Position numbers and translations under genes: made by a program
In this document: positions 27,005-36,320 of the stretch, one piece after another
Numbering within the stretch: position 1 is the first letter of the stretch
How the letters are laid out: every line of letters begins with the position of its first letter
Source: Citrifermentans bremense R1
GTDB lineage: Bacteria > Desulfobacterota > Desulfuromonadia > Geobacterales > Geobacteraceae
Length of the DNA stretch: 64,000 nucleotides
Direction: 5' to 3'
NCBI RefSeq assembly: GCF_000426865.1
Contig: NZ_AUGE01000002.1
Span: forward strand, 1-64,000
The notes under the pieces: model-generated
What the model was told of the DNA's origin: nothing
What the model saw: the letters and a program-made list of their open reading frames with translations, nothing else
The model's database searches: none

Positions 27005-30000
27005 TCAGACCTCGATGCGGAATTGGGCCCCTTCCGGCTGGTTGGTCACCGTAAGCGAGCCCTTCATGTTTTTCTCGATGATGGTCTTGGACATGAACAG
27101 GCCGATGCCGGTCCCTTTGTCCGGTCCCTTGGTGGTGAAGTACGGATCGAAAATCTTGTCCATGATCTCCGTGGGTATTCCCCCTGCGTTGTCCGTGATG
27201 GTGACCACCGATTTTCCCCCCTCCCTGAAGAGCCTGACCTCGACCTTTGGATGCTCGACCTTGCGCTCCAGGAGCGCGTCTTTCGCGTTCATCAGGATGT
27301 TGAGAAGCACCTGCGAGTACTCGTTCGGTATGCCGTGCACCACCGCCTCGCGGTCCACCCAAACCACAAGTTCCAGGTTCAGTTCGGCGAAGGCCGCGTC
27401 GAGGATGGAGACCGTCTTCTCCAGCACCTCGCTCGCCAGGAAGGTCTGGCGCTCCTTGTCCGGGCCGAAGAAGTTGCGGAACCCGTCGATGGTCTGCGAC
27501 ATGTAGTTGATCACCTGCATGGCACGGGAGACGCTCCCCTCCAGGTACTCGACGGTGAGAAGGTTCCGCTCGTGGTAGGTGGGAAGTTCCTGGATGATGA
27601 GCCCCAGCGTGTTCAGGGGCTGGCGCCACTGGTGCGCTATGTTGGCGATCATCTCACCCATGGCGGCAAGCCTTCCCTGCCTGATCAGCAGCTGCTCCTG
27701 CCGGCGCAGTTCTTCGACCGCACGCAGCCTTTCGCTCATCTCTTCGTTGAGCGTCTCCTGGGCCTGCACCACGTCGGTTATGTTGAGGCAGGCGCCGACC
27801 AGGCGCAACGGAGTCCCCTCGTCGTCATAGAAGACCCGGCCGCGCATGCTGAGCCAGCGGACCTTGCCGTCCATGGCGCCTACGGTACGGTATTCGGCGC
27901 TGTAAATGCCGGCGCCTCCGGGGCTCGCGGCGTCCCTGGCGATCCGCTCTACCTTCTCCTTGTCTTCCGGGTGCACCCCTGTAATCACCGTGGAGAGGTC
28001 CACTTCCGCATCGGCAGGGAGGCCGTAGTGACTCTTGGCGATAGGGGACCACTCCCCCTTGCCGGTTTTCAGCTCGAGGTCGAAGATGCCGAGCCCGGTG
28101 GTCTCGACGGCGAGTTTCAGCGTGGATTCGCTGTGCTTCAGCGCCTGCTCCGCGCGCTTCAGCTCGGTCAGGTCCACGGCGAAGCCGATCCCCTCGTCGG
28201 AGCCGGCCGATATGGCGATGGCGGTCAATACCGGCACCTTCACGCCGGTAGCATGGTTTATGAAGAGCTTCTCGTAGGACTTGCAGATGCCGTGAATCTG
28301 GCTCTCCGCCACGGCGGCTACGTCTCTTTCCAGGTACTCCGGGGCCGTCACGTCCAGCCAGTTGAGCCCTCCGGACTGGCACTCCTCCCTGGTATATCCG
28401 GCCAGGTCGCAGTAGGCCTGGTTCGCATCAGTGATGGCGCCGTCGCGGTTCCAGTAGAAGATGGCGATCAGGTTCGATTCGTAAAGCCAACGGAACCTGG
28501 TCTCGCTGGCCGCGAGCTTTTCCTGCGTCTCCCTCAGCTCGTCGATGTCGGTCGCGGTACCGTACCACTTGACCGCCCTTCTCTGCTCGTCGAGCTCGGC
28601 CCGGGCACGGCTAAGATGCCAGCGGTAGACCCCGTCTTTGCGGCGCACCCGGCTTTCGTACTGGAACGGCTCGCAGCTCTCCATGGACCGGAACCAGGCG
28701 CTCTCCAGCCCGTCACGGTCATCGGGATGGACCACACCGGAGAGGAGGGTCTCGGCTGTGACGTGCCCCTCCTCCACGCCGCTTCTGTCGATGCCGGCGT
28801 ACTCCTCGAAGTAGGCGTTGATGTAGTCCACGCTGCCGTCTGGCCTCGCGGTCCAAAATATTTGGGGCATCGTATCCGCCATGCGCCTAAAGCGCCGGAC
28901 GTTGCGCAAAAGCGCCTCCTCAGCAGCCTTGCGTTCGCTGACGTCGAAGATGACGCCGATGAAGCGGCACCTTCCTTCCCTCTGCTCGCAGATGAAGCGC
29001 CCCATCACGTTGACCCAGACGGTTTCGCCGCTGCCGGCCTTGAGGATGCGGTGCTCCGAGCGGAACAGGGTGTCGTCCCTGCGGGCCTGTTCCAGCAGCC
29101 TCTTTACCTCTTCCAGGTCGTCCCGATGCACCAGGTCGAGCCACATGGAGGTTGCGGCCGGGGCCGATTCGCCTTCGGGCGCGGGGTACCCCAGGAGCGT
29201 GAAGTGATGCCGGGACCAGATCCCCGCGCCTGTATTCACGTCAATATCGCAGGATCCCATCTCAGCCGCGTCTAGCGCCAGCTTCAGGCGTTCCTCGCTC
29301 TCAAAGAGCGCCTGGGCCGCGAGCTTGCTTTCGGTGATGTCGGTGAAGGCCGCCACGGCGGAGACGATCTCCTCAGAGGCATCCCGCAGCGGGGTCGAGT
29401 TGACGCAGATGTAACCGTAGGAGCCATCGCCCCGCCTGATCTTGTACTCGTCCCCGGAGATGATCTCCCCTTGCAGCAGGGAGAGGGCGACGGGGCACTG
29501 CTCGGCGGGAAGGGGGGTGCCGTCCAGGCGGAACATCTCCCATTGCCGGTAATCTTCCATGCCTGAGACGGGGGCGATATCGCGCCCGAATATCTGCCGG
29601 GAGCGCTCGTTTTGGTAAAGGGTCTTGCCCGATGGAGCCTCGGCGATGACCACGCCGATTGGCAACTGCCTGACCATGGTCTCGAAACGGCTCTGCTGGA
29701 ACGCCAGATCCTTGAGCATCTGCTCCCGTTCGCGCTCCTGCTGCTTCCGTAGCGTCACGTCGCGGGCGATGACCTGTATGGAAGGGATTCCCTGGTAGTC
29801 GATGAGGCTGGAGGAGGTTTCCAGGACCAGCTCTTTGCCGTACGGGCAACACATCCGGTATTCCTGCTGCGTTATCCCCTGGTCCGCCTTTAGTTCCTCG
29901 ATGCGCTGACGCAGTTTTCCCCTGTCGTCTGGATGCACCAGGTCGAACAGGGTGCGCCTTTGCAGTTCATCCCGGCTCCGCACCCCGCAGATGCCTAAGG

Positions 30001-30520
30001 CCGCGCAGTTGGCATAGACAAAACGCCCGTCCTGGTGCACGAAGACGGCGTCGGGGGCCATTTCCACCAGGACCCGGTAGCGCATCTCGCTCTCCCGCAA
30101 AAGCCGCACCATCCTCAGGCGCTCCGTATTGTCGCGGGCAATGGTGGAAATCCCAATGATGGTGCCGGCCTCGCAGTAGATGGGGGAGAGGGTTAAGGAA
30201 ACGGGGATTTCATGGCCGTCCTTGTGGCGGCGGACCGTGTCCAGATTCTTGACGCGTTCCCCTTGCAGGATCTTCTCTGTGATCTGCCTCAGCTCGTCGA
30301 GGCGCTCCGGCGGCACCAGGAAGGATATATGGCGCCCGATGGCCTCCGAGGCGCCGTAGCCGTAGAGCTTCTCGGCCCCCTGGTTCCAGCTGGCGACGAC
30401 CCCTTCCAGGGATTTGCTGGCGATGGCGTCGTCGGAGGAATCGACGATGGCGGCCAGGTGCGCCCTCAGCTCCTCAATCCCTTCTGCAGGCAGCCTGGAT
30501 GCGGATTGGTCGTAGGCCAT
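27005..30520 (-). CDS. Cytoplasmic sensor histidine kinase with about seven PAS domains
   Basis: A 1171-residue soluble kinase. PAS modules start near residues 20, 140, 270, 405, 540, 670 and 800, several followed by PAC motifs. A short coiled coil leads to the phosphoacceptor segment GEMIANIAHQWRQPLN near 945, a variant HisKA class, and a C-terminal HATPase (NILMNAKDAL; DNAGGIP; GTGIGLFMSKTII). No membrane segment or fused receiver. It is tightly packed between the REC kinase upstream (3 bp) and the REC-GGDEF-EAL gene downstream (2 bp), whose receiver is the likely phosphate acceptor. AAGGGGC precedes the ATG. Confidence 0.93.
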   Translation of the reverse strand: MAYDQSASRLPAEGIEELRAHLAAIVDSSDDAIASKSLEGVVASWNQGAEKLYGYGASEAIGRHISFLVPPERLDELRQITEKILQGERVKNLDTVRRHKDGHEIPVSLTLSPIYCEAGTIIGISTIARDNTERLRMVRLLRESEMRYRVLVEMAPDAVFVHQDGRFVYANCAALGICGVRSRDELQRRTLFDLVHPDDRGKLRQRIEELKADQGITQQEYRMCCPYGKELVLETSSSLIDYQGIPSIQVIARDVTLRKQQEREREQMLKDLAFQQSRFETMVRQLPIGVVIAEAPSGKTLYQNERSRQIFGRDIAPVSGMEDYRQWEMFRLDGTPLPAEQCPVALSLLQGEIISGDEYKIRRGDGSYGYICVNSTPLRDASEEIVSAVAAFTDITESKLAAQALFESEERLKLALDAAEMGSCDIDVNTGAGIWSRHHFTLLGYPAPEGESAPAATSMWLDLVHRDDLEEVKRLLEQARRDDTLFRSEHRILKAGSGETVWVNVMGRFICEQREGRCRFIGVIFDVSERKAAEEALLRNVRRFRRMADTMPQIFWTARPDGSVDYINAYFEEYAGIDRSGVEEGHVTAETLLSGVVHPDDRDGLESAWFRSMESCEPFQYESRVRRKDGVYRWHLSRARAELDEQRRAVKWYGTATDIDELRETQEKLAASETRFRWLYESNLIAIFYWNRDGAITDANQAYCDLAGYTREECQSGGLNWLDVTAPEYLERDVAAVAESQIHGICKSYEKLFINHATGVKVPVLTAIAISAGSDEGIGFAVDLTELKRAEQALKHSESTLKLAVETTGLGIFDLELKTGKGEWSPIAKSHYGLPADAEVDLSTVITGVHPEDKEKVERIARDAASPGGAGIYSAEYRTVGAMDGKVRWLSMRGRVFYDDEGTPLRLVGACLNITDVVQAQETLNEEMSERLRAVEELRRQEQLLIRQGRLAAMGEMIANIAHQWRQPLNTLGLIIQELPTYHERNLLTVEYLEGSVSRAMQVINYMSQTIDGFRNFFGPDKERQTFLASEVLEKTVSILDAAFAELNLELVVWVDREAVVHGIPNEYSQVLLNILMNAKDALLERKVEHPKVEVRLFREGGKSVVTITDNAGGIPTEIMDKIFDPYFTTKGPDKGTGIGLFMSKTIIEKNMKGSLTVTNQPEGAQFRIEV

Positions 30521-30523
30521 GCC

Positions 30524-32167
30524 CTAGCCCCTTTGTTCCAGGGAGGAAAGCCCCTCCGTCAGGTAGTTCCCCGTTTCCGGGTTGGGTTCCAGGGTGAAGC
30601 TGAAGGTCGCCCCGTAGCCGACCTCTCCCTCAGCCCAGACCCGGCCGCCGTGGCGCAGGATGATGCTGTGCACCTTGGCGAGACCGATCCCTGTGCCGTT
30701 CCAATCGAACTCGCCGGGGGTGTGGATGGTCTGGAAAGGTTTGAAGAGCTTGTCGGCGTACTTCATGTTGAAACCAGCCCCGTTGTCCTTTACGAAGTAG
30801 ACCGAGACCCCTTCCTGCTCGCGCCTGCCGAACTCGATGCGGGCGTACTCCGTTTTGGAGGTGAACTTCCAGGCGTTTTTCAAAAGCTCGCTCACGGCGG
30901 TGCGCAGCAGTTCCGCGTCCCCCCTCACCCTGATCCCGGGCGCCACCAGAACCTCGACCCGGCGCTGCAGATCGTCCTGCTGCAGCTCTTGGGCCACCTC
31001 CCGTACCACCGCGCTCAGGTTGGTCTCGCCTATGGCAAGGGCGCAGCGCGCGTAGTGGGTCAGGCTGTTGAAGGCGTCGATGATCTGTTTGATCTGCTGC
31101 GCCACGTGCTCGGCGCGCTCTGCGTACTGCCGGCAGTTGCCTTGCCCCTCGTCCCCGCAGTCCTCCAAGAGAGCCTTGCAGTACCCTTCCAGCCGCGCCA
31201 CCGGCGCGCGCAGGTCGTGGGAGACGAAATAGCTGAAACTTTCCAGTTCGCTCACAGTCGCCTGCAAAAGCGAGGTGCGCTGGATCACGCGCCGCTCCAG
31301 GTCCTCCGTCAAAAGCCGAACCTGTTCCTCCGCCTCCTTCAGCTCGGTCACGTCGTGGCAGGTCCCGATCACCGTCGCCTTCAGGCCGCGCTCCTCAGTC
31401 AAGAGGTCCGCTTCCACCCGAACGATCCTTCTGGAGCCGTCGGGGCGGAGCACGCGGCAGAAACGATGATCCTCCTCCGCCTCTCCCTTCAGGGCGTCAT
31501 GCATGAGCCTCTCGATGACCGGGCGGTCTTCGACGGCGAAAAGCTCCAGGAAACGCTGGTAGTCAGGGGTGAGAGAGCCGGGCTCGAGGCCGCAGATGCG
31601 GTAGAGCTCGTCCGACCATTTCATGGTGCCGCAGTCAACGTGCCACTCCCAGCTTCCCAGGTGGGCGATGCGCTGGGAGCCCGCCAACTGCTTCTCGCTC
31701 TCGAGGATGCGCTGGTTTTGCTCCCCCACCAGGCGCTTCAGTGCCACCTGTTCCAGCACCTTGTCGATCACGCCGAACAGTTCCTGGTAGTTGAGCGGCT
31801 TCAGCACGTAGTTGTGCACGCCGATTTCGATGGCGTTCAAGAGGTAGGAGGTGTCGCTGTGGGCTGTTACTGCGATGATGTGTACTTCGGGGTTTAAGGA
31901 CTTGATTTCACGTGACATCCTGATCCCGTCCATGACAGGCATGTTGATGTCGGTCATCACGATGTCGGGGCGCCGCTGCCGGTAAAGCTCAAGCCCGGTG
32001 GCACCGTTGTCGGCGTGGTAGATGGTGAGGTGCGGGTAGTTCATGCTGAGCATCTTCGCCACCATGACTCTCGCGTCCGCCTCGTCCTCCACGTACAAAA
32101 GGGCTATGCCGCCGACCTCGCGCGGCAGGGGGATCTCTTCGCTCCCCCGGGCAGGCTCATCTGGCAT
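30524..32167 (-). CDS. Receiver-PAS histidine kinase
   Basis: A 547-residue protein with an N-terminal receiver (about 20-140, Asp in VMTDINMP), a linker, one PAS (near 175-290), HisKA (FVSHDLRAPVARL near 345) and HATPase (NAWKF; DNGAGFN; GTGIGLAKVHSII). As a receiver-input kinase it relays rather than senses directly. Its ATG at 32167 abuts the TGA of the stand-alone receiver gene upstream, so the two are co-translated. REC and PAS are paralogous to those of the GGDEF-EAL protein two genes downstream. Confidence 0.92.
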   Translation of the reverse strand: MPDEPARGSEEIPLPREVGGIALLYVEDEADARVMVAKMLSMNYPHLTIYHADNGATGLELYRQRRPDIVMTDINMPVMDGIRMSREIKSLNPEVHIIAVTAHSDTSYLLNAIEIGVHNYVLKPLNYQELFGVIDKVLEQVALKRLVGEQNQRILESEKQLAGSQRIAHLGSWEWHVDCGTMKWSDELYRICGLEPGSLTPDYQRFLELFAVEDRPVIERLMHDALKGEAEEDHRFCRVLRPDGSRRIVRVEADLLTEERGLKATVIGTCHDVTELKEAEEQVRLLTEDLERRVIQRTSLLQATVSELESFSYFVSHDLRAPVARLEGYCKALLEDCGDEGQGNCRQYAERAEHVAQQIKQIIDAFNSLTHYARCALAIGETNLSAVVREVAQELQQDDLQRRVEVLVAPGIRVRGDAELLRTAVSELLKNAWKFTSKTEYARIEFGRREQEGVSVYFVKDNGAGFNMKYADKLFKPFQTIHTPGEFDWNGTGIGLAKVHSIILRHGGRVWAEGEVGYGATFSFTLEPNPETGNYLTEGLSSLEQRG

Positions 32168-32563
32168 TCACCCCTCCTCCCTGTGCCGCAGCAGGCGCTG
32201 CAGCATGTCGGCCGTCATCGGTTTGTAGAGGTAGTCGAGCACCTCCAGCTCGAAACAGCGTTCCTGGTCCATTTCGTTGTCCGAGGAGGTGAGAATGGCA
32301 ACGTCGAGTTTTTGGAGCTGGTCGTTCTTGCGGATCCAGAGCAGGAGGTCGAGGCCGTTTATCTTCGGGAGCTTGAGGTCGAGGAGCATGAACCTGATGC
32401 GGTGATAACTCCCGTCGCGGGCCATGCGTTGCAGCAGCTCGGTTGCTTCTTCGCCGTCCCTTGCCACGAGGATCTCGTCCGGGCACACCTTCCTGATGAT
32501 GCGGCTGGCAAGGAAGGCATCGTCGGGGTTGTCTTCAACTAGCAGTATGTACGACTCTGCCAT
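32168..32563 (-). CDS. Stand-alone response regulator (Rcp1-like receiver)
   Basis: A 131-residue single receiver domain: acidic pair in LLVEDNPDD, phosphoacceptor Asp in LLDLKLPKING, Ser/Thr in ILTSSDNE and Lys in LYKPMT. The ILLVEDNPDD/DLKLP style is that of Rcp1, the partner of phytochrome-like kinases. The ATG at 32563 has GGAG upstream; a longer frame (to 32620) is not supported. No output domain, so it acts as a phosphate shuttle or through protein binding. Confidence 0.9.
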   Translation of the reverse strand: MAESYILLVEDNPDDAFLASRIIRKVCPDEILVARDGEEATELLQRMARDGSYHRIRFMLLDLKLPKINGLDLLLWIRKNDQLQKLDVAILTSSDNEMDQERCFELEVLDYLYKPMTADMLQRLLRHREEG

Positions 32564-32722
32564 CGGCGTCTCCGTGCGATAACTAGTTTGCAGGCAGGCA
32601 GCAAAAACATGGCCGAGCATGCCTTCGAAAATCCGTGCCGGCCCGGCCAGAGGTAAGCGTCATTAATAGGCGCTAACGCTTAAAATTAATCCGCACTTAT
32701 TCTAACCGCATGGGAAATCATG

Positions 32723-35700
32723 TCAATGCTGGCGGGGCGCAACTTTGCCCACCTCGATCCTGAATTCCGCCCCCTTTTCCGTGTTTCGGACCGACAGTTT
32801 TCCGGGGATGTTTTTCACGATGATCATCTTGGTCATGTAGAGTCCTATCCCGGTCCCCTGCTCCGGCCCGCGGGTGGTGAAATAGGGGTCGAATATCTTG
32901 TCCATGATCTCCTCGGGGATGCCGCCGGCGTTGTCGCCTATGGTGACTACGGCGGTTTCGTCTTCCGGGAAGATGCGGATCTCGATCTGCCGGCAAGAGA
33001 TGCTGCGCTCTTTGAAGGCGTCGCGGGCGTGTAAGAGGATGTTGAGGATCGCCTGGGAGAACTCGTTTGGGTGCCCCATGATCGCCGGGTCGTCGACGGA
33101 ATGGACCGTCACCTGGCGACGCTTTCGCGCAGGTACTCCTTGTTGAAGTCCCCCCTGTCTTACATGATGGGAAGTTCCTGGACGATCAGCCCCAGTTCGT
33201 TCAGGGGCTGGCGCCACTGGTGCGCGATGTTGCTGATCATCTCCCCGAGAGCCGCCAGCCTGTTTTGCTGCAAAAGCATCCGTTCCTTGCGCGCGAGCTC
33301 CTCCAGAGCGCTCAACCGCTGCGCGGTCTCCTCCTCCAGCGCGAAATAGGTCCGCACCAGTTCCTCGTGCTGCTCTTGCATCTTCTGGCGGCTTTTCTCC
33401 AGGTCCTCCGTTCTCTTGGCTACCCTCAGTTCCAACTCCTCGGTGGCAGTTTCCAGCGCCCCGATCAGCTCGCAGTTGCGGATGCTGATCCCTAGCACCG
33501 AGGCGGTCCCCATGATGAGGCTGATGTCCCTTTCCACCAGCGGCCTTTTCAGCTGCACGTTTTCGACGGTCAGGACCCCGAGGGAAGCGCCGTCGGCAAC
33601 GATGGGGCAGCAGATGAAGGCGCGCGTGCCGCTCATGTGGGCGCAGGCGAGGGTGTTTTCGCCCACGCTGCCGCTGGACAGCTCGTTCACCAGAAACGGC
33701 CGCTGCCCTCGGAAGCATTCGAGGTAGACGTCCCCCTGCTCCCGGTTTTCCAGCGGGAACGGGAGCGAGTTGAGGCAGGCCAGTTCCTCGTCCTTGTAGC
33801 CGTAGCTTGCGCGCAGTTCCAGGCGCTTTCTGCACCCGTCCGCCAAAAGGATCATGCCGCGGTCGTATTCCAGCCGGTACCTCATGATCTGGACCACGTC
33901 GAAGAGCATCTCCTCGATCTTGGTGTAGTTGCCGAGCCTTTGCCCGATCTCGTGGGTGAGCATGGCGTTGTTGTAGTTGAGGTTGATCTGGTCCAGGAGG
34001 GCCTCGATGGAGTCACGGGTGCTCCAAAGGCTCTCCTTGATCGCCTTTTTCTCGCTGGTCTCCGTCGCCAGGGCAACGAGGAGCAAAATGCAGAGGCTCG
34101 ACGGAAAGACCCAGGTCAAAAGCCCCGTCTCCCCCATCGCCAAAAGCGCCAGGTTCAGCGCCGCCACGTCGAAGCGGCTACTCTCCCCGAACTCCCAGGG
34201 CTTAGGGAGAGCAGCCGGACCACCGTTCCCGTGGTGAAAGGCATAGGAGAAGAGGTCGAGCGAGCAGCTTGACTGGTCCTGGTGCTTCTTGGCGAAGCCG
34301 CCGAAGACCCGGCTGGGGAACTTGTTGTCGGGGCGGTAGTAGCAGTAGACGTAGCGCAGATGGGCGAAGGCGAAGCTCTCCAGCTCGTTCAGGTAACGGC
34401 TCACCTGGTCCAGCACGGCGAGCCCCGCCTTGATGGAAACCGACTTGCGAGCCGCGTGATGGTGGATGAGCCATGAATTCGGGTAAAAGCGGACCATGGC
34501 GAGATGGCCCAGGATGATGCCGCGGTCGAGGTAGATGAAATGGCGGGCGATCTGGGGGGTGTGCGTGTAGAGCTTCGCGTAGGTCTCCTTGATGCTCTCC
34601 TTGTTGGCCTGGAAGTGTGCGTATTTTCCGGGATAGATGAACCCCGTCTCGAAGAAGAAGTCCCAAAGCTCGTCCAGGTCCACCTCGGCGGAAACGTACG
34701 ATTTCCGGTTCGCCACCTGGTGCAGGATCGACAGGAGCTTCACGTGGTCGTGGATCTCCATGTCCAGGATGGCGAGGCCGCAGCGGACGCTCCCTTCCTC
34801 TTCCCCTCCGGCCGCGTTGCGGGAAACCACCTGGGCCAGGCACTTGAGGCTGAAGCCGTGCGCGAAGCTGATCTTCAGGTCCGGGAGCATCATCCCAGCC
34901 ATCAGCACGCTGTCCCCCTCCCCTTCCTCGACCGCGAAGCCGGTGCCCGAGATGTCGGCCATCTTGCGGTTGACCCGCTTGTCGATGAGCGGGTGCTCGA
35001 AGACGATGTTGGGGGATGGCACCAACTGCTGCCTGGCATTCCGGTACTTCTTGGTGCGGTACCTCTGGATGTTGCTATCTAACTGCCTCAGCACGAAGGA
35101 GCAGCTCTTGCCGGACAACTGGCGCGAGTGGATGGAAAAGTTGCCGGAGTAGATGACCTCGCCGTCCCGCACGAGGCGCAGGTGCACCGGGCTCTCCGTG
35201 TTGACCCACATGAGCGTCTCGGCGCTCCTAAGGCTCCCTGTGGCCCGAACCGAGACCGGGGTGAAATCGACCAGTTGACAGTCGAAGGTGACGCCGTGCT
35301 GGATCAACTGCACCGAAATCTCCCGCGCCGGGTGCCTCTTGATCTTCCTCGCCTGGAACTCGCGGCAGGCGGCCGGGAGCAAGAGCGAGACCCCCTCTTC
35401 GTTGATGGTGAGCAGCTCGGAGTTCACCACCAGGTACTTCCGGCCGTCGGCGATGAGCAGGTACTCGAACCGGTAGGTCTTCAGCAGCTGCTTGAGGCTC
35501 GGGATCTCGGCCCAGACCAGGTCCAGCCGCTCTCCGGCGCAGGGCTGTGGACAGGCGCGCAGGGATATCGCGTCGTCGTACGCCTCGTGCCGCAGGCTGA
35601 CCAGGACGGTCAGATCCTGGAAGTTGAGATAGTTGAGCCGGTTCACCAGATGGCTTTTGCTGATGCTACGGCCGCGGTCCGCCTGGCTCTCCTGCTCCTC

Positions 35701-35757
35701 GGCGCTCTCGGTGCCTGGCGCAGGCTCCGGCTCCAGTTTTTTCACAGCATTTGCCAT
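32723..35757 (-). pseudogene. Decayed PilZ/GNAT-like/GAF histidine kinase
   Basis: A former kinase of about 1010 codons. The intact N-terminal frame (33160-35757, 865 residues) has two PilZ-like beta regions (for example RKMADISGTGFAVEE near 275), a GNAT-like acyltransferase-type segment (about 355-520), a GAF domain (about 640-780), a coiled coil and the phosphoacceptor GEMISNIAHQWRQPLN. A TAA at 33160-33162 then interrupts HisKA. The same frame continues recognisably (DRGDFNKEYLRESVAR) for 16 codons, after which about 50 residues present in the paralogue at 27005 are missing and the frame shifts. HATPase (GHPNEFSQ ... GTGIGLYMTKMII) resumes in another frame to 32723. A truncated protein without ATPase could still be made. 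Confidence 0.85.
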
Positions 35758-35779
35758 GTAAGCCTCGCTCACTGGCCGG

Positions 35780-36295
35780 TCACGCGCCGGGTTCCGCCGT
35801 GCCCGCTCCGACCTCGACTGCTCCCTTTGGTCGAGAAGCGTAGTTGGGCGAGGCCAGTTGCGGGGGGAGGTTCAAGCCGAGCCAGTACTGCACCAGAGCC
35901 TGCATCATCACCAAAAGGGTGTTGAAAGAGGGGGGCTTCAGCAGGAAGGAGTTGCAGCCAAGCTCGTAGGCACGATCGATTTCGCCCTCTGGGCCGGGCT
36001 TCGTCAGCACGATGACCGGCGCCCTGTTCAGGACCGGTTCCTGCCGCAGCCGGCGGAGAAACTCCAGTCCGGACATCTCGGGAAGCTTAAGGTCGAGGAG
36101 CAGCAGAACCGGCAGCGGGAAGTTCTCCCGGTCCTGGTACTTGCCGCTCCCCTTAAGGTAGTCGATGGCCTCCTCTGCAGTGCCGGCTAGCTGCACCGGC
36201 GTGATGACACCGACACGCTGCAGCGCGAGCATGGCGAAGTGGGCCATATCCTGGTCGCTGTCCACCAATAGTATGGTGTGGTGCACGTAGCTCAT
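35780..36295 (-). CDS. Stand-alone response regulator
   Basis: A 171-residue receiver protein (acidic pair in LLVDSDQD, Asp in LLDLKLPEMSG, Thr in IVLTKPG, Lys in LLKPPS) with a ~35-residue Ala/Pro-rich tail without a known domain. GGGAGG precedes the ATG. It lies between two kinases: the PAS kinase upstream (36321) and the decayed kinase downstream (35757), and could accept phosphate from either. Confidence 0.9.
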   Translation of the reverse strand: MSYVHHTILLVDSDQDMAHFAMLALQRVGVITPVQLAGTAEEAIDYLKGSGKYQDRENFPLPVLLLLDLKLPEMSGLEFLRRLRQEPVLNRAPVIVLTKPGPEGEIDRAYELGCNSFLLKPPSFNTLLVMMQALVQYWLGLNLPPQLASPNYASRPKGAVEVGAGTAEPGA

Positions 36296-36320
36296 ACAGC
36301 CTCCCAGGCGGGTTCGGCCC

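Noticed and set aside
24783..27506. 907-codon open frame on the + strand
   Set aside because: Antisense shadow of the GGDEF-EAL gene and the end of the PAS kinase. It shows no motif and crosses a real gene boundary.
27003..27629. N-terminal extension of the REC-GGDEF-EAL frame
   Set aside because: The translation (Arg/His/Pro rich) is an out-of-frame reading of the upstream kinase's ATPase domain. The receiver domain begins right after the ATG at 27002.
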